Origin: Limnanthes douglasii subsp. nivea
Taxonomy: Eukaryota > Streptophyta > Magnoliopsida > Brassicales > Limnanthaceae
Direction of reading: 5' to 3'
Assembly: GCA_036936605.1 (NCBI GenBank)
Contig: JAUPFV010000005.1
Span: 53,154,742-53,218,741, forward strand
DNA length: 64,000 nucleotides
Below the pieces are notes generated by a model. It made no database searches. It was not told where the DNA came from and saw only the letters and a program-made list of their open reading frames with translations. A program made the translations under genes and the position numbers. Positions 32,338-44,230 of the stretch are shown piece by piece; within the stretch, counting starts at the first letter, position 1; each line of letters begins with the position of its first letter.

Positions 32338-35300
32338 CAGTTTGAGGGTCTTTTTGGGGGTGAGGGTGAAATCGATGACCCCAGAGAGACCCCTGGAGTG
32401 TTGATCCCAATTGAAGAGGTTGAAACACACTGTTTGGAAGAAGGTAAAAGTGTCAAGATAGGGTCCAAGATACCACCAATATTGAAACAAGAGATGTTGA
32501 AATTTTTGAAAGACCATCAGCACGTTTTTGCTTGGTGCAATGCTGATGTTACTGGAGTTCCATCAGAGGTGATATCCCATCACCTATCTGTCCGGAGAGA
32601 TGTGGCACCAGTAGTTCAAAAGAGAAGAGCTTTCTCGAAAGAAAAGGCTGATGTCATAGTGCAAGAGGTTGACAGACTCACAAAGATGGGGCATATTAAA
32701 GAATCTCAATATCCTTTGTGGACTGCGAATCCTGTCCTGGTAAAGAAGAAAAATGGCAAATGGCGCATGTGCATTGACTTCACAGATCTTAATAGAGCTT
32801 GCCCAAAAGATTTGTATTCGGTTCCCCGGATAGATCAGTTAGTAGACTCTACTTCTGGGAACAAGCTGCTCTCCTTCATGGATGCCTTCTCCGGGTACAA
32901 TCAGATCTAAGTAGATCCAAAAGATCAAGAACATACCACGTTTGTCACTGATAGGGGTCTACATTGCTACAAGGTGATGCCTTTTGGCTTGAAAAATGCT
33001 GGGGCTACTTATCAAAGGTTAGTCAACAAGGAATTTGTTGATCAAATTGGAAGAAATATGGAGGTTTACATTGACGATGTGATGGTGAAAAGCGTGGATG
33101 AGCAGTTGCACTTGTCCGATCTCCAAGAAACTTTTGCCAACTTGGCAAAGGTGAATTTGAAACTAAACCCTGAAAAGTGTGTGTTCGGAGTGCAGTCCGG
33201 GAAGTTCTTAGGGTATATCATAAGTGAGCATGGAATACAGCCCGACCCGGACCAACTCAATGCCTTATTCCAGATGGAGCCTCCTCGGAACATTAAAGAA
33301 GTACAGCGATTAACGGGGAGATTAGCTGCCTTGAACAGATTCATCTCCAGGTCTTCGGACAGGTGTGCTCCATTCTTTCAAACTTTGAAGGGTGCAAAAG
33401 GGTTCGAATGGACCCTACAGTGTGGTGAGGCATTCAATGAAATCAAGAAACATCTCTCCTCTCCTAAAACTTTGTTCAAACCAGTTGACGGGGAGACTCT
33501 TATTGTGTATCTGGTCGTTTCAAGTTGTGTCATCAGTGCTGTGTTGGTAAGAGAGGTCGATGGTTGTCCCTACCCAGTGTACTACATCAGCAAAAGCTTG
33601 ATTGATGCTGAGAGGCGTTACTTGAAACTCGAAAAGCTGGCATTAGCTCTGGTGATAGCTGCAAGAAAAATGAGGCCTTACTTTCAGGCTCATCCTATCG
33701 TCGTCCGGACATCTTTCCCTTTAAAAAATGTCCTTCAAAAAGCAGACATTTCAAGCAGAATGACGAAGTGGTCAGTAGAGTTGGGGGACTTCGACATAGA
33801 CTTTGCTCCCCGAACAGCAGTAAAAGCCCAAGTTGTGGCTGATTTTCTGGTTGAATTCCATTCCGATAGGGATTCAGAGCAACCTACTGATTCAAAAGAC
33901 AAGAAAGTGTGGATTGTCCGAACAGACAGAAGGTCTAGCACCATGGGATGTGGTGCAGGAATATGTCTCACTTCCCCATATGGGGACAGCATGTACCAAG
34001 CTATTTGTAAAATATTTACTCCTCCTCAAAAATGAAGCGCTAAAGTTTAAAGTTGTTGTCTATGAGCACATTCCCCGGGCAGAAAATGAGCTAGCAGACT
34101 CATTGGCAATAATAGCATATACGGAGTCCTACCCATGGATCCATGTGCTTGAAAGCCCTTCTATTCAACTTAGTGAGGGTGGAAAAGAGGAATTTTTTGA
34201 AATACAAGTGAGCGGGCCTCAAGACTGGAGATCTCCTCTCATACAATATATGTCCGATGGTGTTATGCCCTCAGATAAGTCACAAGCCAGAACATTGAAA
34301 CACAAGGCTCGTGGTTTCATTATGTTGAGAGAAGTGTTGTACAAAAAATCCTATAGTAAACCTCTCCTACGTTGTTTAGGGGATAATGAGTCACAAGTGG
34401 TCCTCTCCGAATTGCATGATGGTGAGGGGTCAGCCCATTGTGGATTCAGAGCTTTAACAAAAAGAGTGTTACTCTTCGGATACTATTGGCCATCAATCAT
34501 GAAAGATGCTAAGGAGCTGGTAAGAAGGTGTGACCCATGCCAGAGGTACAGCAATAAAATTCATGTACCAGCCATTCCTTTGGAGTCAATTTCTGAGCCC
34601 ATCCCTTTTGCTCGATGGGGATTGGACTTGATTGGGCCTCTCCCCGTGGCGTCCGGAGGGCGTAAAACTATAATTGTGGCCATTGACTACTTCTCAAAGT
34701 GGATAGAAGCAGCTCCCCTGGCAGGGACAACATCGAAAGCTGTCATAAAATTCATTCTGTTCATCATATGTTGCAGATTCGGTGTCCCACAGAAGATAAC
34801 AATGGACAATGGGCCACAGTTTGACAATAGAGAAATGGAAAGCTTCTGTGCCTCAAGGGGTATACAACACTGCTTTTCTTCACCTTTCAACCCACAAGCC
34901 AATGGGCAGGTTGAAGTGGCTAATAGAACTATATATGGGGCTGCAACACAAGAGTCTCCCTTTGCCTTGGTCTATGGAATGGATGCAGTAGCTCCCATAG
35001 AGAAAACACTCCCTTCCTTTCGTATTCACAACTTATCCGGACATGCTAATGAAATGGAAATTAGAAATTAACTTGATTTGATAGAAGAAAGACGGGTTAA
35101 AGCTCATCTTAGAGTGGCACACTATCAGGGCTTGATGAGAAGCAGGTTTGCTTCTAAGGTTATAAGAAGAGATTTCCAACCAGGGGACAAAGTATTAAGG
35201 AAGGTCTTCTTGCATACTAAGGAAAATCTCTTCGGAAAGTTGGCCCCAACCTGGGAGGGTCCGTATACTGTAGTTGAAAGAATCAAGCCTGGGACTTATT

Positions 35301-35374
35301 GGTTGGAAGACAAAGATGGCAGGGTTTTAACTCACCCTTGGAATATTGAACACCTTCGAATGTACTTGGAATAA
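32338..35374 (+). pseudogene. pol: pol of element D: RT, RNase H, damaged second RNase H and integrase
   Basis: RT runs from 32338 to about 33300 (YIDDVMV near 33065), with TAA at 32908 (from Gln). Ty3 RNase H is about 33400-33870. The archaeal-type RNase H starts near 33900 but about 165 bp are missing at about 34005, removing the NNESEYEA and SDSQ catalytic parts and shifting the frame. Integrase (34370-35374) keeps the zinc region and the first two catalytic Asp regions but lacks about 100 bp at about 34930, in the LSGLK...AYRTTPG part. A nonsense codon is at 35069. The final stop is TAA 35372-35374. Confidence 0.9.
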
Positions 35375-35383
35375 CACTTGTGT

Positions 35384-35419
35384 AAATATTTACTTGTTTA
35401 AACATCCATGTAAATATTT
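35384..35419 (+). other. Inverted repeat just after pol stop (element D)
   Basis: AAATATTTAC (35384-35393) pairs with GTAAATATTT (35410-35419), 9 nt after the pol stop, as in A and B. Confidence 0.6.
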
Positions 35420-35696
35420 GGGGGCATACCTTCCCCTCTTCGGTGGCACAGAGAGCTTTCAATGAAATTTGATGCCTTCTTCAAAATTTTCTAAGTATTT
35501 TCAAAATTCTATCTTTTGTCATACTACCCGGACTAAAAGGTCTAAGGGCTATTTAAACTCTAGCCGGAGAATCTTAACACTCTCACAATGCAATAACTCA
35601 AAGCTACTTAAATTCCAGCTATCTAAACTAAAACAAATAATGAAAGAAGATGATGGTTGAGCAAAATAGAAACATTCATTTAACAACTTAAAATTG

Positions 35697-35801
35697 CCTT
35701 GGCCTTCCAAGGACTTTTTGAACAAGTTTGGGCACAGTACAAAAAATCTGTCCGAATAATACCGGACACCACAACAAAAATAGTGCCTTGGCCTTCCAAG
35801 G
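35697..35801 (-). terminator. Hairpin array in the 3' region of the antisense gene (element D)
   Basis: CCTTGG (35697-35702) pairs with CCAAGG (35707-35712); TCCGAATAATACCGGA spans 35751-35766; CCTTGG (35786-35791) pairs with CCAAGG (35796-35801). Both outer hairpins are perfect. Confidence 0.5.
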
Positions 35802-35841
35802 ACTTTAGTTTGAGTAAAGGATAAGTAAAGAACACAATAAA

Positions 35842-38808
35842 TTAAGCTTGAGCCTTTGAAGATGGCTCACCCTCATCTACTTTCTTGCCTTTGATGTCGC
35901 TCCCCCCTTCGACCACTCTTTTTCCCTTGGGATCATTCTCCTCTTCACCTGGGCTCTCTCCGTTTTTCTCTTCATTATCAGAAGAGGACTCACCGGAAAA
36001 TCCCTCATCAATCATAGTATAGAATGGAAGGTCATCATCATCCACATAGAGCCATAAGTCCCCCAGTCTCCTCTTCGGGAATTTTTCGTGAAAAAGGAGA
36101 ACCATATCAGACTTCACCCTTTGAATCATTATCTCTTCGCTTTGTATCATCTCCCTGGCATAGGCGTTGATCTTGGCTTTGATTGTGGCCTCTTGGTCCC
36201 TTACCAAAGCAGCTTTATCTTCAGCAGCCTGAGTCACTACATTTTCCAAAGCAATCTTGTCAGTGGTCAGGTTGGTGATGAGCTTCTCCTTTGCAGTGGT
36301 CTCTCCCCGTGAGATCGTGAGATCTTTCTCCATACCAGACAACTTCTCCTGGAGATCTTTTATGGTCTGCTCTAGGGTGGCAACTTTTGTGTTGCTCTCA
36401 TCATGATTCCTCTTCAGCTCCTCGTGTGCTTCCTTGAGTAAATTAGCATTGGTAGTAGCAATGCGGAGGTCTTCGGACAGCTTATCCTTCTCAGACTTGA
36501 GGTCTTTGATGGTGTCTGCTTGACTTCGGACTTGTCTTTCCAGTGTAAGAACTGGCTGCACATTACTAAGCAGGGAATGGGCAATAGTGTCCTTCTCACT
36601 ATAAACCATGAAAGTCTTACCGTTAAAGGTAACCGTATTGGAGCTGCTCGGAGGGATGTAGGGCCCTGCGAACTCGTCTCTGGGCAGGCCAAGGAAATAT
36701 TCACCAAGCCCGCCCAGACCGGTGATGTCCACTTCATCCAAGTTGAGCTCTCCTCCCTCGACTTCATCAGTGTGAAACTCTCTGGGGATCTGTTCGGCCA
36801 GCGTTGGGTCTGAAGGGCCAGTGGGGAAAGAGGGCTCCGGATCCCGGAGAGCGAGCTCATCCCCTTGTGAAGTCTTTTTCTTCTTAACTACCCGGTCAGC
36901 ACTTTCACTTTCTTGTTTGCGAGTCCTCTTGGGAGCCTTTGGAGGTTTTGGAAGGTCTACTTCCTGCCTCTCGGTCTCCTGCTCCACCACCTGCAAGAGG
37001 GTTGCATCAATTTGAACTTGGGCTGGCCCCTCTGGCTCTATTGGGGCATCCTTCTCAGCATCACCTGCCACCTTCTTGCCTTTTCTTCTGCCCTTCATTT
37101 TGCTTGGGGCTTTGGCCCGGGCAGGCAGGTAGAGTGTCCCATCCAGTTCGTGGGACCTTCTCAGCACAATGTCTTCATCAGGCTGGGTGGTGAACTCCTC
37201 CCAAGTTAGGTCTCTTCGACCTGTGGTGTTCCACAGGTGAGACCTTGCTAGATTCCCAGGGGTGAAGGCCTTGTGGAATCGATTCTCCCAATTCTCTGTG
37301 GCCCAAACATTGATTTTGCCACAGGTAGTCTGTCCGGCCTTCAGATAATCCCCGAACTCCTTTGGCAGCTCTGATAGAACAGAAGAGAAATTGGTTAATA
37401 TAAACTTAACTTAAAAAAAAAACGGACAGAGACTCAAGTTAAGAAAATTACGGTCACTCCTCCACCTACTCCTGAGGAGGCTTGGGTTCTCTCCGGCCTT
37501 GATCTTCCTGCCATTTTCCCAGGCACCACTAACGAACAGGAATTAGATTCTTCACTTACTCTCCGATTCCAGGAGATCATCAACAGCCTTGAGGTCGTTC
37601 CCCATGTTGAAATGGTAGAAGGGGAACTGATGATGCTTGCACAGGTTGGCCACTGCTGCAAACTCTTCCATAGGAAGAGGGATCCCAGATAACCTAGACG
37701 CTATGATATATGACATTAAGGTGAACCAACCATTGGGGCTTAGCTGTGTTGGGCAGAGCTTGACCAGGTGGAAGTATCGCACGATCTCCGGGTCTAGTGG
37801 GAACCTGAGCCCCCAGTTAAATAGCTCCGTAAAGAAGACTATCTCGTTTCGTTTACAGTCCATTGGGGTCTCCGGATCAATGGGGATCCTTATCTTCACG
37901 TTTTCAGGGATTCCCCATTTGGTGCGCATTCTACCCAGATCAGAGGTATGTATGAATGCATACTTGGTCTTATGCAAGGCCAAGAGGTACTTAAACTCGA
38001 CTTTGTGGAAGCACGGCCCCACTCTCCCCTCAAGGCACTCCGGCAGGTCCGGACGCCTTAGGTACAAATTTTCTTTGCCCTTTTTGGCAGCAACAGCAGT
38101 GGTATCAGCCTGTCCGGAGGACTCGAACTCAAAGGGGACCTCTTCAGTAGAGTCCTCCATTCTCTCCTCCATAATTGTTGGAGGGACTTCTGTGGAAGTG
38201 GTTCGGGGAGGATTGAAGCTTGGCATAGCCTGCCCTCCGGACTGTTGACTGCCCGTATTCATCTGACTTCTCACCTCAAGTTGGGTTTCTGAGGCAGAAG
38301 ATTCTCTAGGGGGTACTGGGCTGCTGGCCTCCGGACCAGCAAGCCTCTCCCGGGGAGCTCTAAAAGGCACTCCAGACCCAGAGTCACTATTTTTTGCCCC
38401 CGATTTCGAGGGAGTATTCTTCGAGGTTAGTCCTTTGACTAACCGGCTAGGCCTCTTAATGACTAACTTCTCCGGGGAGTGGTCAGAATCAGACCCCATA
38501 GCTATAAAAGCTGAGGTTTTCCTAACGCTTGTAGCGGTGACTCCTGGTTCAACAGCAGGTCTTGACTCCTGAACTGAGGAACCAGATACAATGGGAGAAA
38601 GGGTGGATTGAAAGAGCTTTTTGGGCTTGGTACCTTTAGAGGAGGATGATCCTCGATCTGATTCTGTAACAGAAGCAACCGGTCTGTCAACTGGTGATGA
38701 TGGTAGCCCTGCTGCTATTCGCCTTTCTTTTTCGACCTTCTGCGCTTTCTCCAACTCTGAAAGGTTGAGCCAACCACCTTTGATCAATGTTGTTCTTGCT
38801 GTAAACAT
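35842..38808 (-). pseudogene. Antisense gene of element D (two nonsense codons)
   Basis: Exon 1 (38808-37452) starts MFTARTTLIKGGWLNLSELEKAQKV, then a Ser/Pro-rich linker and the conserved globular region with TKWGIPENVKIRIP and NWGLRFPLDPEIVRYFHLVKL (about 37930-37740). Two Trp/Gln codons are changed to stops near 37545-37550. An 81-nt intron follows. Exon 2 (37370-35842) is open from at least 37167 and holds a Lys-rich stretch (KKKKTSQGDE), a coiled coil (about 36570-36150) and an acidic tail ending EPSSKAQA. This is the best-preserved exon 2 of the four. Function unknown; extra ORFs of this kind are known in Tat elements. Confidence 0.87.
37371..37451 (-). other. Intron of antisense gene (element D)
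   Basis: 81 nt, donor GTAATT (weaker than in A-C), acceptor TTCTGTTCTATCAG, at the conserved codon. Confidence 0.72.
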
Positions 38809-38908
38809 AACACAGCCAAGGGAATTTTTGTTCTAGAGAGAGAAAGCTCTGAGTAAAATTGCAGAGTAAGATTTGAGAGAGATAGTAAAACAGTGAAAAT
38901 GAATGTGA

Positions 38909-39091
38909 ATTTATAGTAGATTTGAAAAAAAAAGGAGTTGATTCCTAGGAGAATCCGAAAAGTTGGGTAATGATTAAAAGACGGCGCTGATGTCACTATT
39001 GGCAATTAAAGAGGTTACTTGTTAAAGAAGGTGGTGCGAAATTCAAGGTGAAAAAACGGCTGGAGTGGCCAATCAGAAAGCGACACGTGTC
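38909..39091 (-). promoter_or_regulatory. Antisense promoter of element D
   Basis: TATAAAT on the minus strand at 38915-38909, 101 bp upstream of the ATG. G-box-like palindrome GACACGTGTC at 39082-39091, and a CCAAT sequence on the plus strand at about 39069. Confidence 0.6.
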
Positions 39092-39232
39092 CCACTAACT
39101 CTCGCAAAAACCGCTTGGGATTCGTAACGTTTAATCTGTCCGGGTATACCCACAGCTCTGTCCGGATTAAGAACCACTTCATACATCGGACTGTTTTTCA
39201 GTTCTTTGACAAGGACACTTGCTCAAACACCT

Positions 39233-39246
39233 AAAAAAAGGGCTCC
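39233..39246 (+). other. Polypurine tract of element D
   Basis: AAAAAAAGGGCTCC directly before the 3' LTR. Confidence 0.72.
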
Positions 39247-39706
39247 TGATGAGTCCGAATTCAGCATGCTCCCCGGAAGGGCAAATCAGTCTAAGTCTCT
39301 CCGAATACCGGACAGGCTACATGGACATAAATCAGACAGATCATTTAGACCGGACAGATCACTTTGAACCCTGTAAACTTAATGCTGTTCGAACTATGAC
39401 TAAAGTACTAAAAAACCTAAACACTTCTTGACTAAGCTACCTGCCCTCCTGCTTAGAACTCATGGGTCTTTAAACATGACCCGGGTCCATTAAACATGAC
39501 CCGAAAGCCCATAAGGGCCCAAACATCATACTATAAATACCCAACCACCAGCATTAACTATGAATAATAAAAATTAACTGCTACCAACCTGCTTAATTAT
39601 CTCTCCACCGTTAAACACCCTTACATCACCGTTAAACACCCATACACCACCTTGAAACTCCACTTAAAATTACTAGCCTACCCTCAGGCAATTATTATCC
39701 ACACCA
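39247..39706 (+). repeat. 3' LTR of element D
   Basis: 460 bp, TATA box at 39532-39539. It is 18 bp longer than the 5' LTR because of a repeated GACAGATCA-type segment at about 39330-39365. Confidence 0.95.
39532..39539 (+). promoter_or_regulatory. LTR TATA box, element D 3' LTR
   Basis: TATAAATA in the conserved LTR block. Confidence 0.65.
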
Positions 39707-39711
39707 ATCAT
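39707..39711. repeat. Target-site duplication right of element D (ATCAT)
   Basis: Matches 29314-29318 exactly. Confidence 0.95.
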
Positions 39712-40414
39712 AAATTTTTTAAACTGTTCCAAATGGTTATCCAGATCTTTGCTCCCATCATTCTTCTCCATTTTAGTAGTGTCAAATCTCTTATGAATAT
39801 TTCCGGACAGTATTTTAGAGAACAAATACGATTGCCTCCAATTTCGTCCACAAATAAATACCGTGTCTTTATTAGGTGTTGCAAAAATACCTGGCTCATC
39901 ATGGAAAGCAAAAGGATCCATCAGCAGTTGATCCACATGCTTACGACTATGGTTGTGGTTGTGAGACAACCCTTTTCCCATCTGCCTCTTTAATCTCCCA
40001 TGCATATCCCTCTTTCTTGAATATTTTTTAACCAACTTTTGTTTCTTCTTGGATCTCCCCTCATCACTGCTGGATGACAAAGACTCCTCAAGCCCATCCT
40101 CATTCGAGGAGCTACTAGAGGACTAAGACTCTGAGCTCTCCACCGGCTTGGACCGGTGAGATTTCTTGGAACTGACATAGGTTTTTTTTGTTCTCAAATG
40201 AGTCTTTGCTAACAGGTCATTCTCCCTTGGGTTGTCAGTATGGGTGAATGGCTGACCCTTTTGACTTTATCTTTAAACCCATCTCTGCCTTTTTAGTGGC
40301 CCCCAATGCTTCTATTTCAGCTTTCAGCCTGTCTCGTTCTTCGATCGTGTACTCATTGTTTTCTCCCACCACCTCTATCAAAGGTGATGGCATTGCTTGC
40401 TCGTCTGGATTCAT
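39712..40414 (-). pseudogene. gag: gag of element C, 5' part
   Basis: Starts at the ATG at 40414 (Met-Asn-Pro-Asp), matching the start in A and D. Contains the acidic N-terminus with EVVGENNEYTIEERDRLKAE, a Ser-rich acidic stretch, a basic KKYSRKRDMHGR stretch and the PFAFHDEPGIFATPN segment, then LEQFKKFMI, where element D interrupts it. A stop lies in the Ser-rich part (TAG near 40120) and a frame change near 40240. The remaining gag continues at 29318. Confidence 0.85.
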
Positions 40415-40466
40415 CCGAACTGGTTTTTCTTACTGGTTTCGAATGCTAGATTCAGGCACCTTCTTC

Positions 40467-40483
40467 TCCCACTGTGGTCACCA
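40467..40483 (-). other. Primer binding site of element C
   Basis: On the minus strand TGGTGACCACAGTGGGA, one base different from A and D. Confidence 0.75.
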
Positions 40484-40486
40484 ATT

Positions 40487-40860
40487 TGGTGAGGTTTATT
40501 TTATTTTATGCTGAGGGTAATTTTGTCAAGAGTTTTGGGGAGTTTTAAGAGTTTTAAATGTTTGGATGTTTTGTAGTGAGAGATTTAAGCTGACTGGTTG
40601 TATTAAATATTCATTACCCTCATTAATGAAAGTGGTTGGGTATTTATACCCTTAAATATGGACCGATGGGCTTTCAGGTCAAGTTATGAAACTGGGTCAA
40701 GTTTAAGAACCCATTTACTTAATAAGCTGATTAGCACCTAGCTTATGTTTAATTATTTAATATTTTTGTCCTGTACGGATAGTTCAGTGGGCACTTATTG
40801 TCCGAATTACCCCTGTACGGATTTCTCATTGAGAAGTGGTGAATTTGTCCAGACTCATCA
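40487..40860 (-). repeat. 5' LTR of element C
   Basis: 374 bp; the minus strand reads TGATGAGTCTGG...CTCACCA. The TATA box on the minus strand is at 40648-40641. The next five bases on the right (GAAGC, 40861-40865) would be the target duplication, but the partner is outside the window. Confidence 0.9.
40641..40648 (-). promoter_or_regulatory. LTR TATA box, element C 5' LTR
   Basis: TATAAATA on the minus strand, followed by CCCAACCAC as in the other Tat LTRs. Confidence 0.6.
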
Positions 40861-42880
40861 GAAGCTAACAAAAATAAAGTTGAAAATATAATGCGTGTTA
40901 AGCTATTGTTAGACGAACTACAATATGAATCAGTTTACCTGAAACCCTAGTGTATTTAGAATTACCATCGAAAATTCTTCCCATCAATTTATAGATTGCT
41001 AAATCACATGCATCTAGATTGCTAAATCGCATGCATCTCGTCTAATGCCTCATTGTTCCTTTCGAAAATTCACGGTTACCACAATTCTACATATTATTTT
41101 CCCCTCTGGAATGATATATCTTACATCATCTCTCATCGCCACAACACCCATATGTTGCGCTTGGCGATTTCAACGACATACGAAAGCTAGAGGACTGAAC
41201 TATAAATTTAGATCTTTGGACTTCTTCCATTATAGACTTCAATAAATTGTGTTACAGTAGTAAGCTTAACAACCTTAGATCACTGATTTTTAATACTCTT
41301 AGTCCAACAAGTAGCCAAACAACCCCATTTGCTTCAAAATTGATAGGATTCTTGTTAACAACAATTGGAATGTGCTTATTATGGTTACGCTCGTATCTTT
41401 GGCCGGATCATGATCTTTTTCCTTAATAATCCTAGTTGGTGATCTCACCATAACTATATTTTCCTTGTCACTTTCTAACTGGAATATCCCCTTAGATGGC
41501 TCTGTCATATCAATTGTATCTGCTAAGATTAACCACCTCTAGCATATTCCCATCTCTCTTCATTTAAAAAAAAGAATTCAATAACATAAGTGAAAAAGTC
41601 TTTTCTGTTCAAAATTTTCTTCTTTAAACCCATCATAATCTTTGGCAATACTTATATCCAAGATCATCTAACTAAAAATTAGTCTAAAGTAAAACATGAA
41701 TTATTATACCGTAAAAATATAAAAAATTCAACATATTCGTACATGTAATCGGTAAACTTAAATAAGCATCCTTTATCAAAGTTTTTGGATAGTATTTTTT
41801 GCATTTATTTGTTTTTTTATATTTTAAAATTTTTTGAGAATACATATTGAAAGTATAAATAATTGAATAAAATGGAATTAAAGGAGAAAATGGATAATAA
41901 ATAAAATAAATTATTAAACTAAAATACTAAAAAATAAAAGAAATAAAAAACAAATAAAAATCATGAATATAATATAATAATTAAACCTAAGGTTATAATT
42001 TTTTAAATAAAATAAAATAATTTATTATTATTTATACCCATTAATTATATTATAAATCTCTTAAATTAAGTTTTTTTTATAAATGATGAATCATCCATTT
42101 AATTATATGTATATATTTAAAAGAGACAAGTAAAACATCGTCTAATGAGTTTTTATGACTACTTTTTATTGAATTTTATTTTTGTTATAAACATGATTAG
42201 CATTAGCTAGTCTTCTTTATTCTAGGATCATAAATCATTTGTATATACTAATTTTATTATGAACAAGTTGAGGGTTTTATGATTATTATTGAACGTAATA
42301 TCTTCATTTATCGAGGGGTTTAATGACGGGTTTAATGATTAATGTTAGATATAGGTTGAGAACGATAAGTAAAATATATTTATGAAATATAATAATACCA
42401 CTTCGTCGAATGAGTAATGTGCTACTGTTATGACTCAGTTAATTTTGAACTAGCTTTTTAAGTTTCAAGATCCAACTTTAAAAGGTAATGGACTAGAGAT
42501 ATAGCCAACTATACCAAAAGGTTAGTTGTCGATGATTGAGGGATGAATGCAACACTCTCAAAGAAAACTTATTTTTGAAAAATATTTAGACTAATTTTTT
42601 TAAAATTCATAATAATTTATGTATACATGTACAATGTCCTTGTAATTATTTTTAAAACTAATATATCTCTAAATAATAAAATAGTTTATCTTATTTTATT
42701 ATTTGCAACAAAATTTTGATCCTCTGGATCGACTCTTAAACTTTAAATTTTTTGTTGTTAAATTTGTATAAATCAGTATAGATATTTAAGTAAGATTAAA
42801 TAAAATCCTTTGAGTTCGATTAAAATTGAGTCTTAAAATACTTGTGAAACTAAAACGAAAATCATACACTTGCAATTTGT
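40861..42880. other. AT-rich intergenic DNA without recognisable genes
   Basis: Strongly AT-rich, particularly 41780-42130. A 69-codon minus-strand frame at 41508-41299 and a 66-codon plus-strand frame at 41045 are not recognised and have no support. A short direct repeat GATTGCTAAATC(A/G)CATGCATCT occurs at about 40994 and 41017. Confidence 0.6.
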
Positions 42881-42892
42881 ACGTATTCAATT

Positions 42893-44230
42893 TTTGGTGC
42901 CATTATTTGAGATTTTATTATATATTTTTATCTAATGTATCGATATTTTCTAATACTGGTTTATTTTTAATTTAATTTTTCTTATTTTTGAACAAATTTT
43001 TCAGTAACAATGGTAGCTGAATAAGTAATACAAGATCGATTTGTTATGAGAAGAATCAAATACTATGAAAATCCTTCAATAACTGGGTTTAAACCAAGTA
43101 TCCTGAGATCAAAAGTGACTACACCTTGCTTAGAGTTAAACTCGACACTAATCGCGATGATCCAGAATAATCATATGTTCGCCGGAAATTCAGAGCAATG
43201 CTCCTACACTCATCTATTTGATTTCTTATAGATGAGCGATACATACAAATATAACACCGTTCCAGCTAATGCAATACGATAGAGATTATTCATATTATCT
43301 TTCAAGGAATAAGTCAATGTGGGTGGTTTTATTCGCTACATCCTTGCTGCATTACAACATGGGAGAAACATGCTCAATTAATTTTGTGTAAGTATTTTAT
43401 GCCAGTAAAGTCATTAAAACTCTAAAATGACATTACGAATTATGCTCAGCAAAACAAATGATTTGTTTTATAACTCATGAGAGTGGTATAAATAATTGTT
43501 GTGCATATATGCATCTGGAAAAACAGAAGAATAAAAAATGTTTGCAGTGGGAAGTGCAAGATTATCCAAGAAAAAGTTAATGCGCTAGAGCAGCAGATGG
43601 TGCAAATAAAGATGCATTCAGTTAGTGTAAATAAAGTCAAAGCATATTATGTAACTAACTTCAAGTAAGGGCCCAAACCTTATTATGCTAACAAGATTAG
43701 AAGGATCGTGATCGTCTCGAGCTGAACCGTGATCGCAATGATGTAAAGAAAAAATCTTCAAACTCAAATACATCAAGTACGCTCCATATGTTCCATATCT
43801 AGGTGAGGAAAAAGAAAAAATATGGAAACCGCTTCTCAAAGTTCTTGGAGTTGTGCAAAAGTCTGAGAGTGAATATTTTAATTTTCCAATCTTTTGAAAC
43901 AAATGATAAATATTCAATTTTTTTAAAAGAAATCCTTTTCACGCAAGAGAAAGTTTAAAGACTTTGAAACATTGCTGCTTACCGAGAAATGCAGTGCTCT
44001 GCTCCAGAATAAATTTCTACCAGACTACAAGATTCATAGAGTTTTATTATCCACTGTAAAATTTGTTATTTAAAGTTTTAGAAGTGGTTTGTGATTTAGG
44101 TTCTAGTATCAGTTTGATACCATTACCTATTTATCATAAATTAGAAATACACTGGCAAAAACACAATTGTATCTTTGCAATCGACTCATCAGTCCTTCAT
44201 TTAGCATAAATAAATAGTTGAATATATATT
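42893..44230 (+). pseudogene. Athila-like Ty3/gypsy relic: primer site, gag and protease
   Basis: TTTGGTGCCATTATTTGAG near 42893-42911 looks like a decayed tRNA-Asp type primer site, typical of Athila elements. A gag-like frame starts near 43010; the segment 43120-43290 reads LELNSTLIAMIQNN...SEQCSYTHLFDFL...IRxRLF, close to the Athila/Retrotrans_gag pattern of matrix-capsid start. Near 43980-44170 the CSALLQNKF and CDLGSSISLIPLPIYHKL segments match Athila protease, with DLGSS at the DxG active site. Many stops and frameshifts. Similarity is judged from memory of family motifs. Confidence 0.65.

Larger units (their letters stand above)
29319..39706 (+). mobile_element. Element D: full-length but defective Tat retrotransposon nested in C
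   Basis: LTR to LTR length is 10388 bp, with a perfect 5-bp duplication. The LTRs differ at about ten sites plus one 18-bp length difference by eye, so D is the youngest element here. The interior has a 161-bp duplication in gag, nonsense codons, and deletions removing parts of the second RNase H and the integrase. It could only have moved recently with proteins from another copy, or it decayed after insertion. Confidence 0.95.
20780..40860 (-). mobile_element. Element C: oldest Tat retrotransposon, reverse orientation, split by D
   Basis: Read on the minus strand: 5' LTR (40860-40487), primer site, gag N-terminus (40414-39712), interruption by element D, rest of gag and protease (29318-27675), pol (27671-24423), and the antisense gene on the plus strand (20947-23878). 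Its 3' LTR is absent; the sequence stops at 20780 against the LTR of B, inside the antisense promoter. Many stops and a YIND in place of YIDD show it is dead and older than A and D. Its missing 3' end probably lies left of the window. Confidence 0.9.

Noticed and set aside
41299..41508. 69-codon minus-strand frame starting MTEPSKGIFQLESDK
   Set aside because: No recognised domain, splice context or conservation evidence; may be chance.
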